A stretch of DNA of 64,000 nt from Methylobacterium sp. E-066 (GCF_022829635.1 NZ_JAKSYO010000163.1:26090-90089), one strand, 5' to 3'. Positions 41,276 through 50,020 are shown, counted from the stretch's first letter. The notes: generated by a model from the sequence alone, not told the origin. Translations and numbers: made by a program.

Positions 41276-41611
41276 ATGCGCCTCAAGCATCTGGCCGCAC
41301 TCGCCGTGCTGCTCGCGCCGTGCTCCGCCCTCGCGCAGGGCACGCCGCGTTCCATCGGGGAGTGCGAGCGGCTGAAGAACGACCTGGCCTACAACCAGTG
41401 CCTGGCGATGTTCGGACCGGCGGCCAAGAACGTCGCGGGCGGCTACGCCTCGGCCGACGCGGCCGCCGCCCCGGCGCTGGCCGAGGCCTTGCCCCAGGCG
41501 GACGAAGCCGTCGAGGCCGCGACCAGCCGCCGGGGCCGATACCGGTCCCGGCGCGGCGGCCGGCAATACGCGTCCTTTTCGACGAACTATCGGCACCGTC
41601 GGCGGCGTTGA
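41276..41611 (+). CDS. Small exported Arg-rich protein
   Basis: 111 residues. A signal peptide (MRLKHLAALAVLLAPCSALA) precedes QGTPRSIGECERLKNDLAYN and QCLAMFGPAAKNVAGGY, in which two Cys lie 15 residues apart. The C-terminus is very basic (SRRGRYRSRRGGRQY). I do not recognise a family. The basic tail may bind nucleic acid, peptidoglycan or an acidic polysaccharide (inference). It is followed about 100 bases later by a toxin-antitoxin pair. Confidence 0.6.
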   Translation: MRLKHLAALAVLLAPCSALAQGTPRSIGECERLKNDLAYNQCLAMFGPAAKNVAGGYASADAAAAPALAEALPQADEAVEAATSRRGRYRSRRGGRQYASFSTNYRHRRRR

Positions 41612-41681
41612 GGCTTGCGGGGTCGATACGACGGCGGCGCTCGACGTGCCGCCATTGCCGTAGCCCCCTGCGATCCCTACT

Positions 41682-41698
41682 GTGACTACACTGGTCAC
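41682..41698. promoter_or_regulatory. Candidate operator of the toxin-antitoxin pair
   Basis: GTGAC at 41682-41686 and GTCAC at 41694-41698 form an inverted pair 12 bases before the antitoxin ATG. Phd-type antitoxins bind palindromes of this sort at their own promoter. It is short and unproven. Confidence 0.3.
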
Positions 41699-41709
41699 GG
41701 AGAGGTGCG

Positions 41710-41949
41710 ATGCAGGAGATCCAGCTTCGCGATGCCAAGGCGACGTTGTCGGCTGTCATCGATCAGGCCAAGCAGGGCCAGCCGTCGATCATCACGCGAC
41801 ATGGCCGACCGGAGGCCGTGCTGCTGAGCTTCGAGGAGTGGCAGAGACTTTCGCAGGTCCCGTCTTTCGGACGCCTCATCTTGGCTGCGCCGCTAACGGC
41901 AGAGGATCTGCCCTCATACACGGGCGGTCTCAGAAGTCCTGAGCTCTGA
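41710..41949 (+). CDS. Phd/YefM-family antitoxin
   Basis: 79 residues with the Phd fold: MQEIQLRDAKATLSAVIDQA, KQGQPSIITRHGRPEAVLLS and FEEWQRL. The N-terminal half dimerises and binds DNA; the C-terminal tail (about 50-79) would wrap the toxin. GGAGAGGTGC lies just upstream of the ATG. The PIN toxin gene starts 4 bases after its stop, a typical co-translated pair. Confidence 0.9.
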   Translation: MQEIQLRDAKATLSAVIDQAKQGQPSIITRHGRPEAVLLSFEEWQRLSQVPSFGRLILAAPLTAEDLPSYTGGLRSPEL

Positions 41950-41953
41950 TGCC

Positions 41954-42400
41954 GTGTACCTCGTCGATACCAACGTCCTTTCGGCCGGCGCGCCGACCAA
42001 GGCCGTTCCAGCGGCTGACCTGATCGCCTGGATGGACCGGAACAGTGCCGGTCTCTTTCTCTCAGTGGTCACCATTGCCGAGATCGAGGACGGCATCGCC
42101 AAAAGCCGCCGGGAAGGCGCGTCGCGCAAGGCGCACCGCCTTTCGGACTGGCTGGAGACGCTGTTGCACCTCTATGGCGGGCAGGTGCTGCCGATCGATC
42201 TCGCCGTCGCGCGCCACATCGGTCGTCTGGCCGACGTGGCGCGCGGACAGGGACATGCGCCCGGCTTGGCCGATCTTGCGATCGCGGCCACGGCTCAGTG
42301 CCATGGCTGGACGATCCTGACCCGAAACGGCCGGCATTTCAGGCCCCTCGGCGTTCCGGCCCACGATCCCTTCGAGACTCTGCCGGCCGATGTGACCTGA
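41954..42400 (+). CDS. PIN-domain toxin (VapC/FitB-like ribonuclease)
   Basis: 148 residues. The PIN acidic residues are Asp5 (LVDTNVLS), Glu43 (TIAEIEDGI) and Asp107 (GLADLAIAA); the fourth position, usually Asp in TRNxxDF, is His here (LTRNGRHF), as in some FitB-like toxins. The toxin would be a Mg2+-dependent endoribonuclease cutting tRNA, rRNA or mRNA until bound by the antitoxin. It starts at a GTG 4 bases after the antitoxin stop. Confidence 0.88.
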   Translation: MYLVDTNVLSAGAPTKAVPAADLIAWMDRNSAGLFLSVVTIAEIEDGIAKSRREGASRKAHRLSDWLETLLHLYGGQVLPIDLAVARHIGRLADVARGQGHAPGLADLAIAATAQCHGWTILTRNGRHFRPLGVPAHDPFETLPADVT

Positions 42401-42427
42401 GCGGGGCTCGGGCTCCGGCAAAAAGCG

Positions 42428-43489
42428 TCAGGCGACGTTGAGCCGCCGGCCCCGGTTCCAGGCCAGGAACGGTACCCCGGATAGCAACCCCGCCAACGCC
42501 GCGCGCGATTGATGGCAGCCGTTGATCGAGACGCGCGGCAAGGCGTGCAGGTGGCCGGCATGCTCGGCAAAGAGATGCCCGGGCCGGGTCGTCACGGCGG
42601 TGGCGAACCCATGCTCCTGCGCCAGAGCGAATTCCCGGGGGCCGGCCGAGGTCGAGTCGCCGACCGGGTAAGAGAGGTGCCGCACGGGCCGGCCGAGTTC
42701 GGCTTCGATGCGAGCGCGGCCCGCGGCGATCTCGCGCGTGGCGGTGGCCGCGTCGTGCTTGGCGAGCATCGGGTGGCTAACCGTGTGGGCGCCGATGGTC
42801 ACCGCCGGGTCCCGGGCCAGATCGCGCAGCTCGGCCCAGGACAGGCACAGCTCGGATGCGATTGCACCCGGCGCGAAGCCCGCCTGTCGGCACAGATCGG
42901 CGATCCGGTCCAGCAGGTCGGCCTCGCTCCCGCGGCGCAGGTCGCGGTAGAGCGCCTCGAAGGCCAGCGCCTTCTCCTGGGGGCTGCGGGCCGGCAGGTC
43001 GAGGCTACGCCCATGGATGTCGATCCGCACCCGGTCGAGCCGCGCGATCGCCCGCTCAAGCTCGATCCACCACAGGCGGCCGCCCTGGTCGGCGAAACTG
43101 CTCGTCACGAACAGGGTCCAGGGCACGCCGTGGCGTTGCAGCACCGGGCGGGCATGCTCGACATTGTCGCGATAGCCGTCATCAAACGTCAGGACCGCGA
43201 AGGGCGGCTCGTATCCCGGCGCGGCGAGCCGGTCCGGCACGGCATCGAGGCCGATGATCTCGAAGCCGCGGGCATCGAGCTCGCGCAGGGTCTGGTCGAG
43301 GAAGTCCGGCGTGACGCTGAGCAGCCGGTTCGGCGCGAAGGCCGGGACGGGATCGGGGCTGACATGGTGGAAGGTCAGGATCACCCCGAGGCCGCGTGCG
43401 GCGGGCGCCAGCCAGCGATCGGCGCCGAGCGCCTGAATCGCGCGGAAGCCGGATGCGAACACCCGATGCTTGGCCCGCGAGGAGATCAT
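42428..43489 (-). CDS. Polysaccharide deacetylase (CE4) family protein
   Basis: 353 residues. The NodB domain shows VILTFHHVSPDPVP, VLTFDDGYRDNV (Asp103 catalytic base, Asp104 metal ligand) and VTIGAHTVSHPMLAKHD (metal His pair), then a C-terminal part with RHLSYPVGDSTSAGP. It lacks a signal peptide, so it acts in the cytoplasm or by another export route. CE4 enzymes remove N- or O-acetyl groups from sugars; here it probably modifies the exopolysaccharide. It is divergent from the acetyltransferase gene 237 bases away. Confidence 0.85.
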   Translation of the reverse strand: MISSRAKHRVFASGFRAIQALGADRWLAPAARGLGVILTFHHVSPDPVPAFAPNRLLSVTPDFLDQTLRELDARGFEIIGLDAVPDRLAAPGYEPPFAVLTFDDGYRDNVEHARPVLQRHGVPWTLFVTSSFADQGGRLWWIELERAIARLDRVRIDIHGRSLDLPARSPQEKALAFEALYRDLRRGSEADLLDRIADLCRQAGFAPGAIASELCLSWAELRDLARDPAVTIGAHTVSHPMLAKHDAATATREIAAGRARIEAELGRPVRHLSYPVGDSTSAGPREFALAQEHGFATAVTTRPGHLFAEHAGHLHALPRVSINGCHQSRAALAGLLSGVPFLAWNRGRRLNVA

Positions 43490-43726
43490 GGCTTCGACCC
43501 ATTCGGGCCGCGCGGCCCTGGCTGAACAGCCATCACCCGCCGCGGTAAAGAAAGCTGAAAGCCGCGCCCGGTCTGTAGTTCAGCCGGAAGATTGTATTAG
43601 CCAAAGTCGCGATTTACAGGGCCACGCGGGCAGGCAACATCGTCGAAGTCACCGACCATTCAGTGCATGCCCAGCAAGGTCGGCTTTCGGCTTCGGGCGC
43701 GGCCCGACGCAGCGGGAGATTCGGGT

Positions 43727-44914
43727 ATGGCGACCGGCGTCCAGGTGGCGGGAACGGACATGATCGGTGCGCGCGCGTCCGGAACCCTGACCGCGGAGGT
43801 GTTCTCAGATCTCGCGGCGGTGGAGGCCCTGTGGCGGCGGCTCGAATCCGATCCGGCGAGCCTGCACACACCCTATCAGCGGTTCGACTGGATCGCCGCC
43901 TATCTGCGGGCGACCGGCACCGAGGCCGAGGCCCGCATCGTCGTCTTGCGGGATGTGGAGGGCCGCCCTCGGATCCTGCTGCCGCTGGTGCTCGCGCGGA
44001 CCTTCGGGCTCACCGTGGCGCGGATCGTCGGCGACACGCATGCGAACTACCACATGCCGCTCTTCGCCACCCGGGACGCGGCAGCGATTTCCCCCGGCGA
44101 GGTGACCGCCGCCCTGATCCGCGCCGGGCGGCCGGCCGGCATCGACGTCTACGCGTTGCGGCATCAGCCCCGCATGTGGGAGGGCGCGGCCAACCCCCTT
44201 GCCGAAGGCGGCGAGCCCGAGGCCAGCGACGCCTACGGGCTGATGCTCGGGCCCGATCCCGAGGCGACGGTGCGCCGCGTGTTCAGCGCCGATGCCCGCA
44301 AAAAGCTGCGCTCGAAGGAGAAGCGCCTGATCGAGGCCAAGGGCGCCTTGGCGTATCGCCGGGCCGAGACGCCCGAGGAGGCAGCCCGGTATCTCGCGGC
44401 ATTCTTCGCCCACAAGGCGGTGCGGTTCGCCGGGATGGGCGTCGCCGACCCCTACGCCGCCGAGCCGATCCGCCGGTTCCTGACCGCAGCCGCATCCGGC
44501 ACCGATCCGGCGGTGGAGATCCACGCCCTCTGCCTTGCCGAGAGCGGGCGCGTGCTCGCGACCTTCGGGGGCGCCGTGAGCGATCACCGCTTCAGCGGCA
44601 TGATGACGGCGTTCGATCCCGATCCGGAGGTGGCTCGCTTCAGCCCCGGCGATCTGCTGCTGCAGCACCTCGTCGCCGACCAGACCGCGCGCGGCCGGCA
44701 AAGCTTCGATCTCGGGGTCGGCGAGGCGCGCTACAAGGCCAGCATCTGCGACGAGACCATCGGGCTGGTCGAGACGATCGTGCCGGTGAGCCTGCGGGGC
44801 CGCGCCTACGGGCTGGCGCGACTTGGCCTGACCCGCACGAAGCGCCGGATCAAGCGCGACCCGCGCCTCTACGCCGCCGTTGCGCGCCTGCGGAAGCTGA
44901 CGCGCAGGTCGTGA
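43727..44914 (+). CDS. BioF2/CelD-like GNAT acetyltransferase
   Basis: 395 residues of the BioF2-type GNAT family found in exopolysaccharide clusters: EALWRRLESDPASLHTPYQR, RFDWIAAYLRATGTEAEARI, RKKLRSKEKRLIEAKGALAY, then SFDLGVGEARYKASICDET, the characteristic FDLGxGDxxYK motif. Members acylate sugars or transfer amino acids in the manner of FemAB. The ATG at 43727 has GGGAG 8 nt upstream; the ATG at 43667 would add 20 non-conserved residues. Downstream lie family A and B repeats. Confidence 0.83.
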   Translation: MATGVQVAGTDMIGARASGTLTAEVFSDLAAVEALWRRLESDPASLHTPYQRFDWIAAYLRATGTEAEARIVVLRDVEGRPRILLPLVLARTFGLTVARIVGDTHANYHMPLFATRDAAAISPGEVTAALIRAGRPAGIDVYALRHQPRMWEGAANPLAEGGEPEASDAYGLMLGPDPEATVRRVFSADARKKLRSKEKRLIEAKGALAYRRAETPEEAARYLAAFFAHKAVRFAGMGVADPYAAEPIRRFLTAAASGTDPAVEIHALCLAESGRVLATFGGAVSDHRFSGMMTAFDPDPEVARFSPGDLLLQHLVADQTARGRQSFDLGVGEARYKASICDETIGLVETIVPVSLRGRAYGLARLGLTRTKRRIKRDPRLYAAVARLRKLTRRS

Positions 44915-44994
44915 AGCCGGTTCGATGCGCGTTGCGCGGGGTCATACGAGAGGATGGGACGCGCAGTCGTCAGCGGCGGCGTTCCAACTCAACC

Positions 44995-45107
44995 CCCTCA
45001 TCCTGAGGCGGCGGAGCGAAGCGGAGACCTCGAAGGAGGCCTCCAGCTGGCCGCGCGATCCCTGGAGGGCTCCTTCGAGGCTGCTGCGCAGCACCGCAGG
45101 ATGAGGG
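44995..45107. repeat. Family A inverted-repeat element, copy 3
   Basis: Begins CCCTCATCCTGAGGCGGCGG, ends GCAGGATGAGGG; inner blocks CGAAGGAGGCCTCCAG and GGCTCCTTCGAGGC. It belongs with 13358, 37365 and 48399. Confidence 0.75.
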
Positions 45108-45147
45108 CTACGATGTTCACACCTCGGCTTGCAAAGTCCGCCACGCG

Positions 45148-45244
45148 CCCCCTCTCCCGTGCGGGAGAGGGTTGGGGTGAGGGACCAGGGTTTTCCGGAA
45201 AGCGCGCATCCCTCACCCTGTCCCTCTCCCGCACGGGAGAGGGG
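45148..45244. repeat. Family B hairpin, copy 3 (inverted relative to copies 1-2)
   Basis: Same boundary palindromes (CCCTCTCCCGTGCGGGAGAG and CCTCTCCCGCACGGGAGA). Inside, GTTGGGGTGAGGGACCAGGG comes first and CCCTCACCCTGTCC last, the reverse of the copy at 29170. The shared TTTTCCGGAAA stretch in the middle confirms the relationship. Confidence 0.75.
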
Positions 45245-45338
45245 ACCCGCGCCACATCCGCGAATGTATGAATCTGATAGGGATGGGGGGGATAGAGCCT
45301 GTGGCCTCGGGCCCGGGCTCGCTCGGCGCGCGCTCGTT

Positions 45339-47567
45339 TCAAGCGGCGTTAAGCCGGAGTTCCGGAGTTGACCGGTCGCCCACCGCGTCGTGCTCGGCCG
45401 AACGGTCCTGCGCGACCAGAACCTGCCCGGCGCCCGAATCCTCCGCGATGGCGTAGAGGTCGGCCAGGGCCGGATCCTTGGCGGAGGCGTTCGAGGCGAT
45501 GATCACGCTGTCCATGTAGCCGGCCGCCAGTTCGAGCAGATCGACGGCGCCCGGAGCGGCGTGCAGCCGGCAGACCACCCAATCATAGGCTTCCGCCAGG
45601 GCCTCGAAGGTCAGGGTGAGGGCGTCCGGCTCGGCGAACAGCACGGAGGCGTCGGCGCGGCCGGCCTCGATCCGGTGCAGAGTGCTGCCGGGCGCCGGCT
45701 GGATCACGTCGAGGAAAGCGGCGTCTCCCGCCACGAGATCGGTGAAGCCGAGATCGGCGCCGGCGCCGTTCAGATCGACGGTGACGAGGCTGGTCTTGCG
45801 ACCCAGCGCGCGAACCAGCGCGTCGTGCAGGGCCTCGCCGCCGTGGGAAACCTCCGTTTCCATGACCAGCACGCGGCAGCCGGTGCGATCGCCGGGTTCG
45901 CGTGCCACGGCCGAGATCCGGGCGATCAGCGGCGCGAGGTCGTAGGCCTCCGCGGGCGCCCGCGGGGCGGCCGGCGGCGCGACCGGAGCCGCCGCGACGG
46001 TCGCCGGCTCGGCCTCGGTCGCGGCCTCGGACCAATGCGCCGGGGGCATCGCCTCCGGGAAGGCGAAGCCCGGGCGGTCCAGCTCCGGTTCGCGGCGCGC
46101 AGGCCGGTCCGCAGGATCGAGATCGGTATCCTTCTCGGTGCGGCCGGATTCGGACAGCAGCGCGCTCGCCAGCACGCCGCCGACCGCCAGCATCAGGGTC
46201 ACCAACGTCGCGAAACCGATGATCGGCAGCTTCTTCGGGAAGGAGGGCACTTCCGGAGTCACGGCGCGCGAGACGATGCGGGCATCGGCGGGCGTGGCGC
46301 TCTCGCCGTCGCGGGCGGCCGCCTCGCGGTAGCGGGACAGGTAGGATTCGAGCTGCTCGCGCTGCGCCTTGGCCTCCCGCTCCAGGGCCCGGAGCTGGAT
46401 CTCGCTGGCATTGCCCTTCACAACCACGTCCTGCTGGCCGTCGACGGCGGCCTGCAGGCTCTCGACCCGGGAGCCCGCGATCTTGGCATCGTTCTCCAGG
46501 GTGCGGACCACGCGCTCGGCCGAGGTCTTGATCTGGGCGTCGAGGTCTTCGAGCTGGGCGCGCAGCTCCTTGATCCGCGGATGGGCCGGCAGCAGCGTAC
46601 GCGATTCCAGCGCGAGCTGGGCCCGCACGGCGATGCGGTTGTCGACGATGCGCCGGATCACCTCGTTGTTGGCGACCTCGGTGATCTCGAAGGCGCGGCC
46701 GTCCTTGATCAGGTCCTTGATCGCCTTCACCCGGCCTGCGAGGTCGGCCTTCAGGATCCGGGCCTGAGAGAGCTGGCTGGACAGCTCGCCGAGCTGCTGG
46801 GTGGTCAGCGGCTGGCCGGTGGCGCCGCCGCTGCCGACCAGGCCGTTCTTGGCCCGGAACGCCTCGACCTTCACCTCGGCCTCGGCAACGCGCTTGCGCA
46901 GGCCATCGATGTTGCCGCCGAGCCAGGAGGAAGCGTAGCGGGCGGTATCGACCTTGTCGGCCTCAAGTGAGGAAATGTAGAGCTGCGCGATGGTGTTGGC
47001 GCCCTCGGCCGCAAGCTTGGCATCCTTGGCGCGGAACTCGATCGCCAGGATCCGCGACTTGCCGGCCGGATAGACCAGCAGGTGCTCGAAATAGGAATCG
47101 AGCACCCGGTCCTCGGCCGGGCGGTCGAGCGGGTTGGCGCCGATGCCGAGCATCATCAGCACGCGCTGGACCGGGCCGATGCTGCTCGAACCGGGATCGA
47201 ATTCCGGATTGCCCACGAGCTTGAGCCGGCGGATCGCCTCCCGGGCGAGGTCGCGCGACATCACCACCTGGACCTGGCTCGCCACCGCCTGCTCGTCGAT
47301 CGGCGCGAGCTGGTCGGTGCGCTCCTGCGCGGTCCGGGCGAAGGCCGGATCGCGGCTCTCCAGGATCAGCTTCGCCTCGCCGGTGTAGCGCGGGCTCACC
47401 ACGTTGACGAAGACGCTCGCGCCCAGCGCCACCACCAGGGTCGGCCCGACGATCCAGCCGATCGACCGGCGCAGGATCTGCGGTACCTGCGCGAGGCCGA
47501 CGCCCTCCCGGGTGCTGGACCGCTGTGCGGGCACGGCGGGGAGCGAGCGCAGGCTGATACGAGACAT
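45339..47567 (-). CDS. Wzz/GumC chain-length protein with degenerate BY-kinase-like domain
   Basis: 742 residues. An N-terminal Wzz domain has a first membrane helix (RRSIGWIVGPTLVVALGASV), then a long periplasmic coiled-coil (about 190-440) and a second helix (KKLPIIGFATLVTLMLAVGG). A Pro/Ala-rich linker leads to a C-terminal domain of about 190 residues that follows the tyrosine-kinase fold (CRVLVMETEVSHGGEALHDA). Where Walker A GxxGxGKT should be there is VSHGGEAL without the GKT, and no Tyr-rich tail is seen. It would set polysaccharide chain length at the inner membrane. It is divergent from the Wza-like gene. Confidence 0.85.
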   Translation of the reverse strand: MSRISLRSLPAVPAQRSSTREGVGLAQVPQILRRSIGWIVGPTLVVALGASVFVNVVSPRYTGEAKLILESRDPAFARTAQERTDQLAPIDEQAVASQVQVVMSRDLAREAIRRLKLVGNPEFDPGSSSIGPVQRVLMMLGIGANPLDRPAEDRVLDSYFEHLLVYPAGKSRILAIEFRAKDAKLAAEGANTIAQLYISSLEADKVDTARYASSWLGGNIDGLRKRVAEAEVKVEAFRAKNGLVGSGGATGQPLTTQQLGELSSQLSQARILKADLAGRVKAIKDLIKDGRAFEITEVANNEVIRRIVDNRIAVRAQLALESRTLLPAHPRIKELRAQLEDLDAQIKTSAERVVRTLENDAKIAGSRVESLQAAVDGQQDVVVKGNASEIQLRALEREAKAQREQLESYLSRYREAAARDGESATPADARIVSRAVTPEVPSFPKKLPIIGFATLVTLMLAVGGVLASALLSESGRTEKDTDLDPADRPARREPELDRPGFAFPEAMPPAHWSEAATEAEPATVAAAPVAPPAAPRAPAEAYDLAPLIARISAVAREPGDRTGCRVLVMETEVSHGGEALHDALVRALGRKTSLVTVDLNGAGADLGFTDLVAGDAAFLDVIQPAPGSTLHRIEAGRADASVLFAEPDALTLTFEALAEAYDWVVCRLHAAPGAVDLLELAAGYMDSVIIASNASAKDPALADLYAIAEDSGAGQVLVAQDRSAEHDAVGDRSTPELRLNAA

Positions 47568-47630
47568 GAGACGCTCTGAGCACGAAGGCCGACGGGACGG
47601 CACGCGGCGCCATCCGCCACTATTAGAGGT

Positions 47631-47719
47631 CGTTAAGGTTGCTTGAGCGTTAAGAAAGCTTGCGCCTTCGCCTATTCGGGACCGGGCACCCGGATGCTCA
47701 AGGTTCATTAACCTTAACG
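47631..47719. promoter_or_regulatory. Inverted repeat in the shared promoter of the polysaccharide export genes
   Basis: CGTTAAGGTT at 47631-47640 and AACCTTAACG at 47710-47719 are perfect 10-bp inverted arms, 69 bases apart, in the gap between the divergent chain-length and Wza-like genes. They could be two half sites for one regulator acting on both promoters. Confidence 0.4.
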
Positions 47720-47745
47720 GCCTACACCACGGCGACTTGGCACCC

Positions 47746-48333
47746 ATGACGGCGATGGTGATGAACCGGCGCGCTCTGTTTCTCGCTCTTGGCTCGACTC
47801 TGGCGCTCGGCGGCTGCCTGCGTCCGACCTTCCGCACCGACCAGCTCGATGCCACCGGCACCGGCTCGATCGGGGCGCGCTACCCGCTCTCGGCGGGCGA
47901 CAAATTGCGGGTGATCGTGTTCGGACAGGACAACCTGTCGAACATCTACGCCGTGGATGGGGCCGGCAAGATCGCGATGCCGCTGATCGGCACCGTCCAG
48001 GTCGGCGGCCAGACCACCGGGCAGGCGGCCCGGGCGATCGAAGCCAAGCTCGCCTCCGGCTTCGTGCGCGAGCCGCACGTGACGGTCGAGGTCGACACCT
48101 ACCGGCCGTTCTATATCCTCGGCGAGGTCACGACCTCCGGCCAGTACCCGTTCGTCAACGGCATGACGGTGGAGACCGCCGTGGCGATCGCCGCCGGCTT
48201 TGGGCCGCGGGCCGCCCGGGACTACGCGGTTCTGACGCGCGATACCGGGAGCGGGCTGGTCTCGGGGATCGTGCCGATGACCTACTCGGTCCGCCCCGGT
48301 GATACGATCGTCGTCAAGGAACGCTTTTTCTGA
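47746..48333 (+). CDS. Wza-like polysaccharide export lipoprotein
   Basis: About 195 residues. The N-terminus has a lipobox (ALGSTLALGGC), then the polysaccharide export domain (YPLSAGDKLRVIVFGQDNLS, AVDGAGKIAMPLIGTVQVGG) and a SLBB-like part (YRPFYILGEVTTSGQYPFVN). It would form the outer-membrane or periplasmic channel for the exopolysaccharide. Three ATGs (47746, 47755, 47761) and a TTG compete; none has a clear ribosome site, and all keep the lipobox. Its divergent partner is the GumC-like gene. Confidence 0.85.
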   Translation: MTAMVMNRRALFLALGSTLALGGCLRPTFRTDQLDATGTGSIGARYPLSAGDKLRVIVFGQDNLSNIYAVDGAGKIAMPLIGTVQVGGQTTGQAARAIEAKLASGFVREPHVTVEVDTYRPFYILGEVTTSGQYPFVNGMTVETAVAIAAGFGPRAARDYAVLTRDTGSGLVSGIVPMTYSVRPGDTIVVKERFF

Positions 48334-48398
48334 GAGCCTGTTCGGTACTGCAATCTCAGTCGCCTGCCGGTGAAGGCAGGTCGACATCCCGCCCTCTC

Positions 48399-48511
48399 CC
48401 TCATCCTGAGGTGCCGCAGCGAAGCGGAGGCCTCGAAGGGGACCTCCAGGGATCGCGCGGCTAGCTGGAGGGCTCCTTCGAGGGGCGCTGCGCTCGCACC
48501 TCAGGATGAGG
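48399..48511. repeat. Family A inverted-repeat element, copy 4
   Basis: Begins CCTCATCCTGAGGTGC, ends GCACCTCAGGATGAGG, 15-16 bp perfect terminal inversion, with CGGAGGCCTCGAAGG and CTCCTTCGAGGGGCGC inside. It lies between convergent genes. Confidence 0.8.
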
Positions 48512-48564
48512 TCGCGGGTAGGACCCTCGGGTCGAACACTGTCTTATCGGAAGCCGGCGGCCGA

Positions 48565-49200
48565 TTACGGCGCAGTTTTCCAAACGTTGATCACCCGCAT
48601 CGCGGCCTGTTGCGACGGGATCGGGGTGGCCATCGGCGGCGTGGACTGGGGTCCGCGCGCCACGACCCGACGGGCCTCGTTCGCGGGCGATGCACCGACC
48701 GGCGTGAACAGCCCGGCCAGTTGCTTGCGGGTCCCCTTGCTGACGAAGCGCGAGGTGTGGGCCGGCTCGAAATCGCGCATGGCGTGGCGCGTGTCGGGAT
48801 TGCCGGTGAAGACCTTCGCTCCGGTATTCAGGACGACGATGTCTCCGGGCAGGAGCGTCTCGTCCTTCAGGAGCGCTGCGGCCGCACCGCCCTTCATGTC
48901 GATGGGCGTCTGACGGTCGCTGACTTCCGGCTCCTTGGCGCGGATCCGCACCGGGAGCGCCGCGTACCGGGTCTGGAGGCGGTGGCGGGCGCTGCCGAGC
49001 CGCGGTGTCGAGCGCCGGTAGACGGCGCGGTCGTCGAGCGCGCCCGGGGGTTGGACCTGCTGCACCGGCTGCGGCGCCGGCCGGGCGCCGAACAGCATCT
49101 CCAGGAACCCGACTTCCGCTGCCTGCGCCTGGATGATGGTTCCGGCGAGGAGCCCGGCGGCAGTGATGACGGCCAACGTGCTGCCCGTGCGAAACCTCAT
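48565..49200 (-). CDS. Exported hypothetical protein (211 aa)
   Basis: A signal peptide (RFRTGSTLAVITAAGLLAGT, ending near AQA) precedes AAEVGFLEMLFGARPAPQPV, a Pro/Gln-rich stretch, and a basic middle (RRSTPRLGSARHRLQTRY). The second half contains LLPGDIVVLNTGAKVFTG and RHAMRDFEPAHTSR, which may be a small beta domain. I recognise no family. The ATG at 49200 places the signal peptide at the N-terminus. Confidence 0.65.
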   Translation of the reverse strand: MRFRTGSTLAVITAAGLLAGTIIQAQAAEVGFLEMLFGARPAPQPVQQVQPPGALDDRAVYRRSTPRLGSARHRLQTRYAALPVRIRAKEPEVSDRQTPIDMKGGAAAALLKDETLLPGDIVVLNTGAKVFTGNPDTRHAMRDFEPAHTSRFVSKGTRKQLAGLFTPVGASPANEARRVVARGPQSTPPMATPIPSQQAAMRVINVWKTAP

Positions 49201-49502
49201 GACGTCCTCCGGAACCAGCGTCGCTTTCGAGCGCCCGACACTCAACCGCAAGCTGCGCGGGAGGGTTCCGGAATATTAAGGTTTCGGCGTCGAACTTCGA
49301 AGGACCACGGATGGGATGTGGTCTTCGTTCGGATCGACCGAAGATCTATTGTGCAAAACCGTTCCGGTTACACCGGTAACGGGGATCGGGCACAACCGTT
49401 ATGATGCACACGCCGGCCAAACCCGCCGGCTCCTGAACGGGGCGGGGCCGCATCTGCCGAACGCGGGCCATCGCCCAACACGGTGTCGGACCAAAAAACC
49501 GC
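49201..49502. other. 302-base gap with no recognised feature
   Basis: It lies upstream of the exported 211-residue gene and downstream of the 82-residue gene, both on the minus strand. It contains a small palindrome GTTAC-ACCG-GTAAC and an AT-richer patch (GGAATATTAAGG) 70-80 bases before the exported gene, possibly its promoter. Confidence 0.4.
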
Positions 49503-49751
49503 TCAGGCCGGGGCGACCTGTTCGCCCTCACCGATGCAGTCGAGGGCCCGCTCCACGGCGCCGACGGCGTCGAGGAGATGCTGAACCGTGCGCTCGACTT
49601 CGAGCGCCGGACGGCCCATCGCCGCGGCGCGGGCACTCACGTCCTCGAGCTGCTCCAGCAGGGCGAGGAGGTCGCCGGCCACGGTCACGACCTCGCAGCG
49701 GGCGAGGCGGGTGACGGTCGGGCGCGGCCGGAAGGGCAGGACGTTGCTCAT
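49503..49751 (-). CDS. Small conserved hypothetical protein (82 aa)
   Basis: Reads MSNVLPFRPRPTVTRLARCE, then VVTVAGDLLALLEQLEDVSA and a helical rest (RTVQHLLDAVGAVERALDCI). The NVLPFRPRP opening is common to small alphaproteobacterial proteins of unknown role. No signal peptide or membrane part. The ATG at 49751 is preferred to an 89-codon open extension. Confidence 0.55.
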   Translation of the reverse strand: MSNVLPFRPRPTVTRLARCEVVTVAGDLLALLEQLEDVSARAAAMGRPALEVERTVQHLLDAVGAVERALDCIGEGEQVAPA

Positions 49752-50020
49752 CGCCGACGGTTCTGGCCCAGAAGGACCCGGATTCGCCAGGGGGAGGGGC
49801 CGTACTTCAAGCAAATGCCGGCCTCTATCCGCCGCTAACGCGTGGAAAGGTAGATTTTCCGTGGCCGCCGCGCATCGGAGGCGGCGGAATCGGTTTACGC
49901 CTCGCCGCCGGTCTTGACGGACTTGTCGCCGCCCTGACCATGCCGCAACCGACTCTTCAAACTGCGATTCGGCGGCGGATAGCAATCCCTCGCGCGGTTC
50001 GGCATCGCCCAGGATCAATC

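Larger units (their letters stand above)
44915..45338. other. 424-base gap holding one family A and one family B repeat
   Basis: The two elements (44995-45107 and 45148-45244) sit only 40 bases apart between the convergent acetyltransferase and chain-length genes. The rest shows nothing recognisable. Confidence 0.6.
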
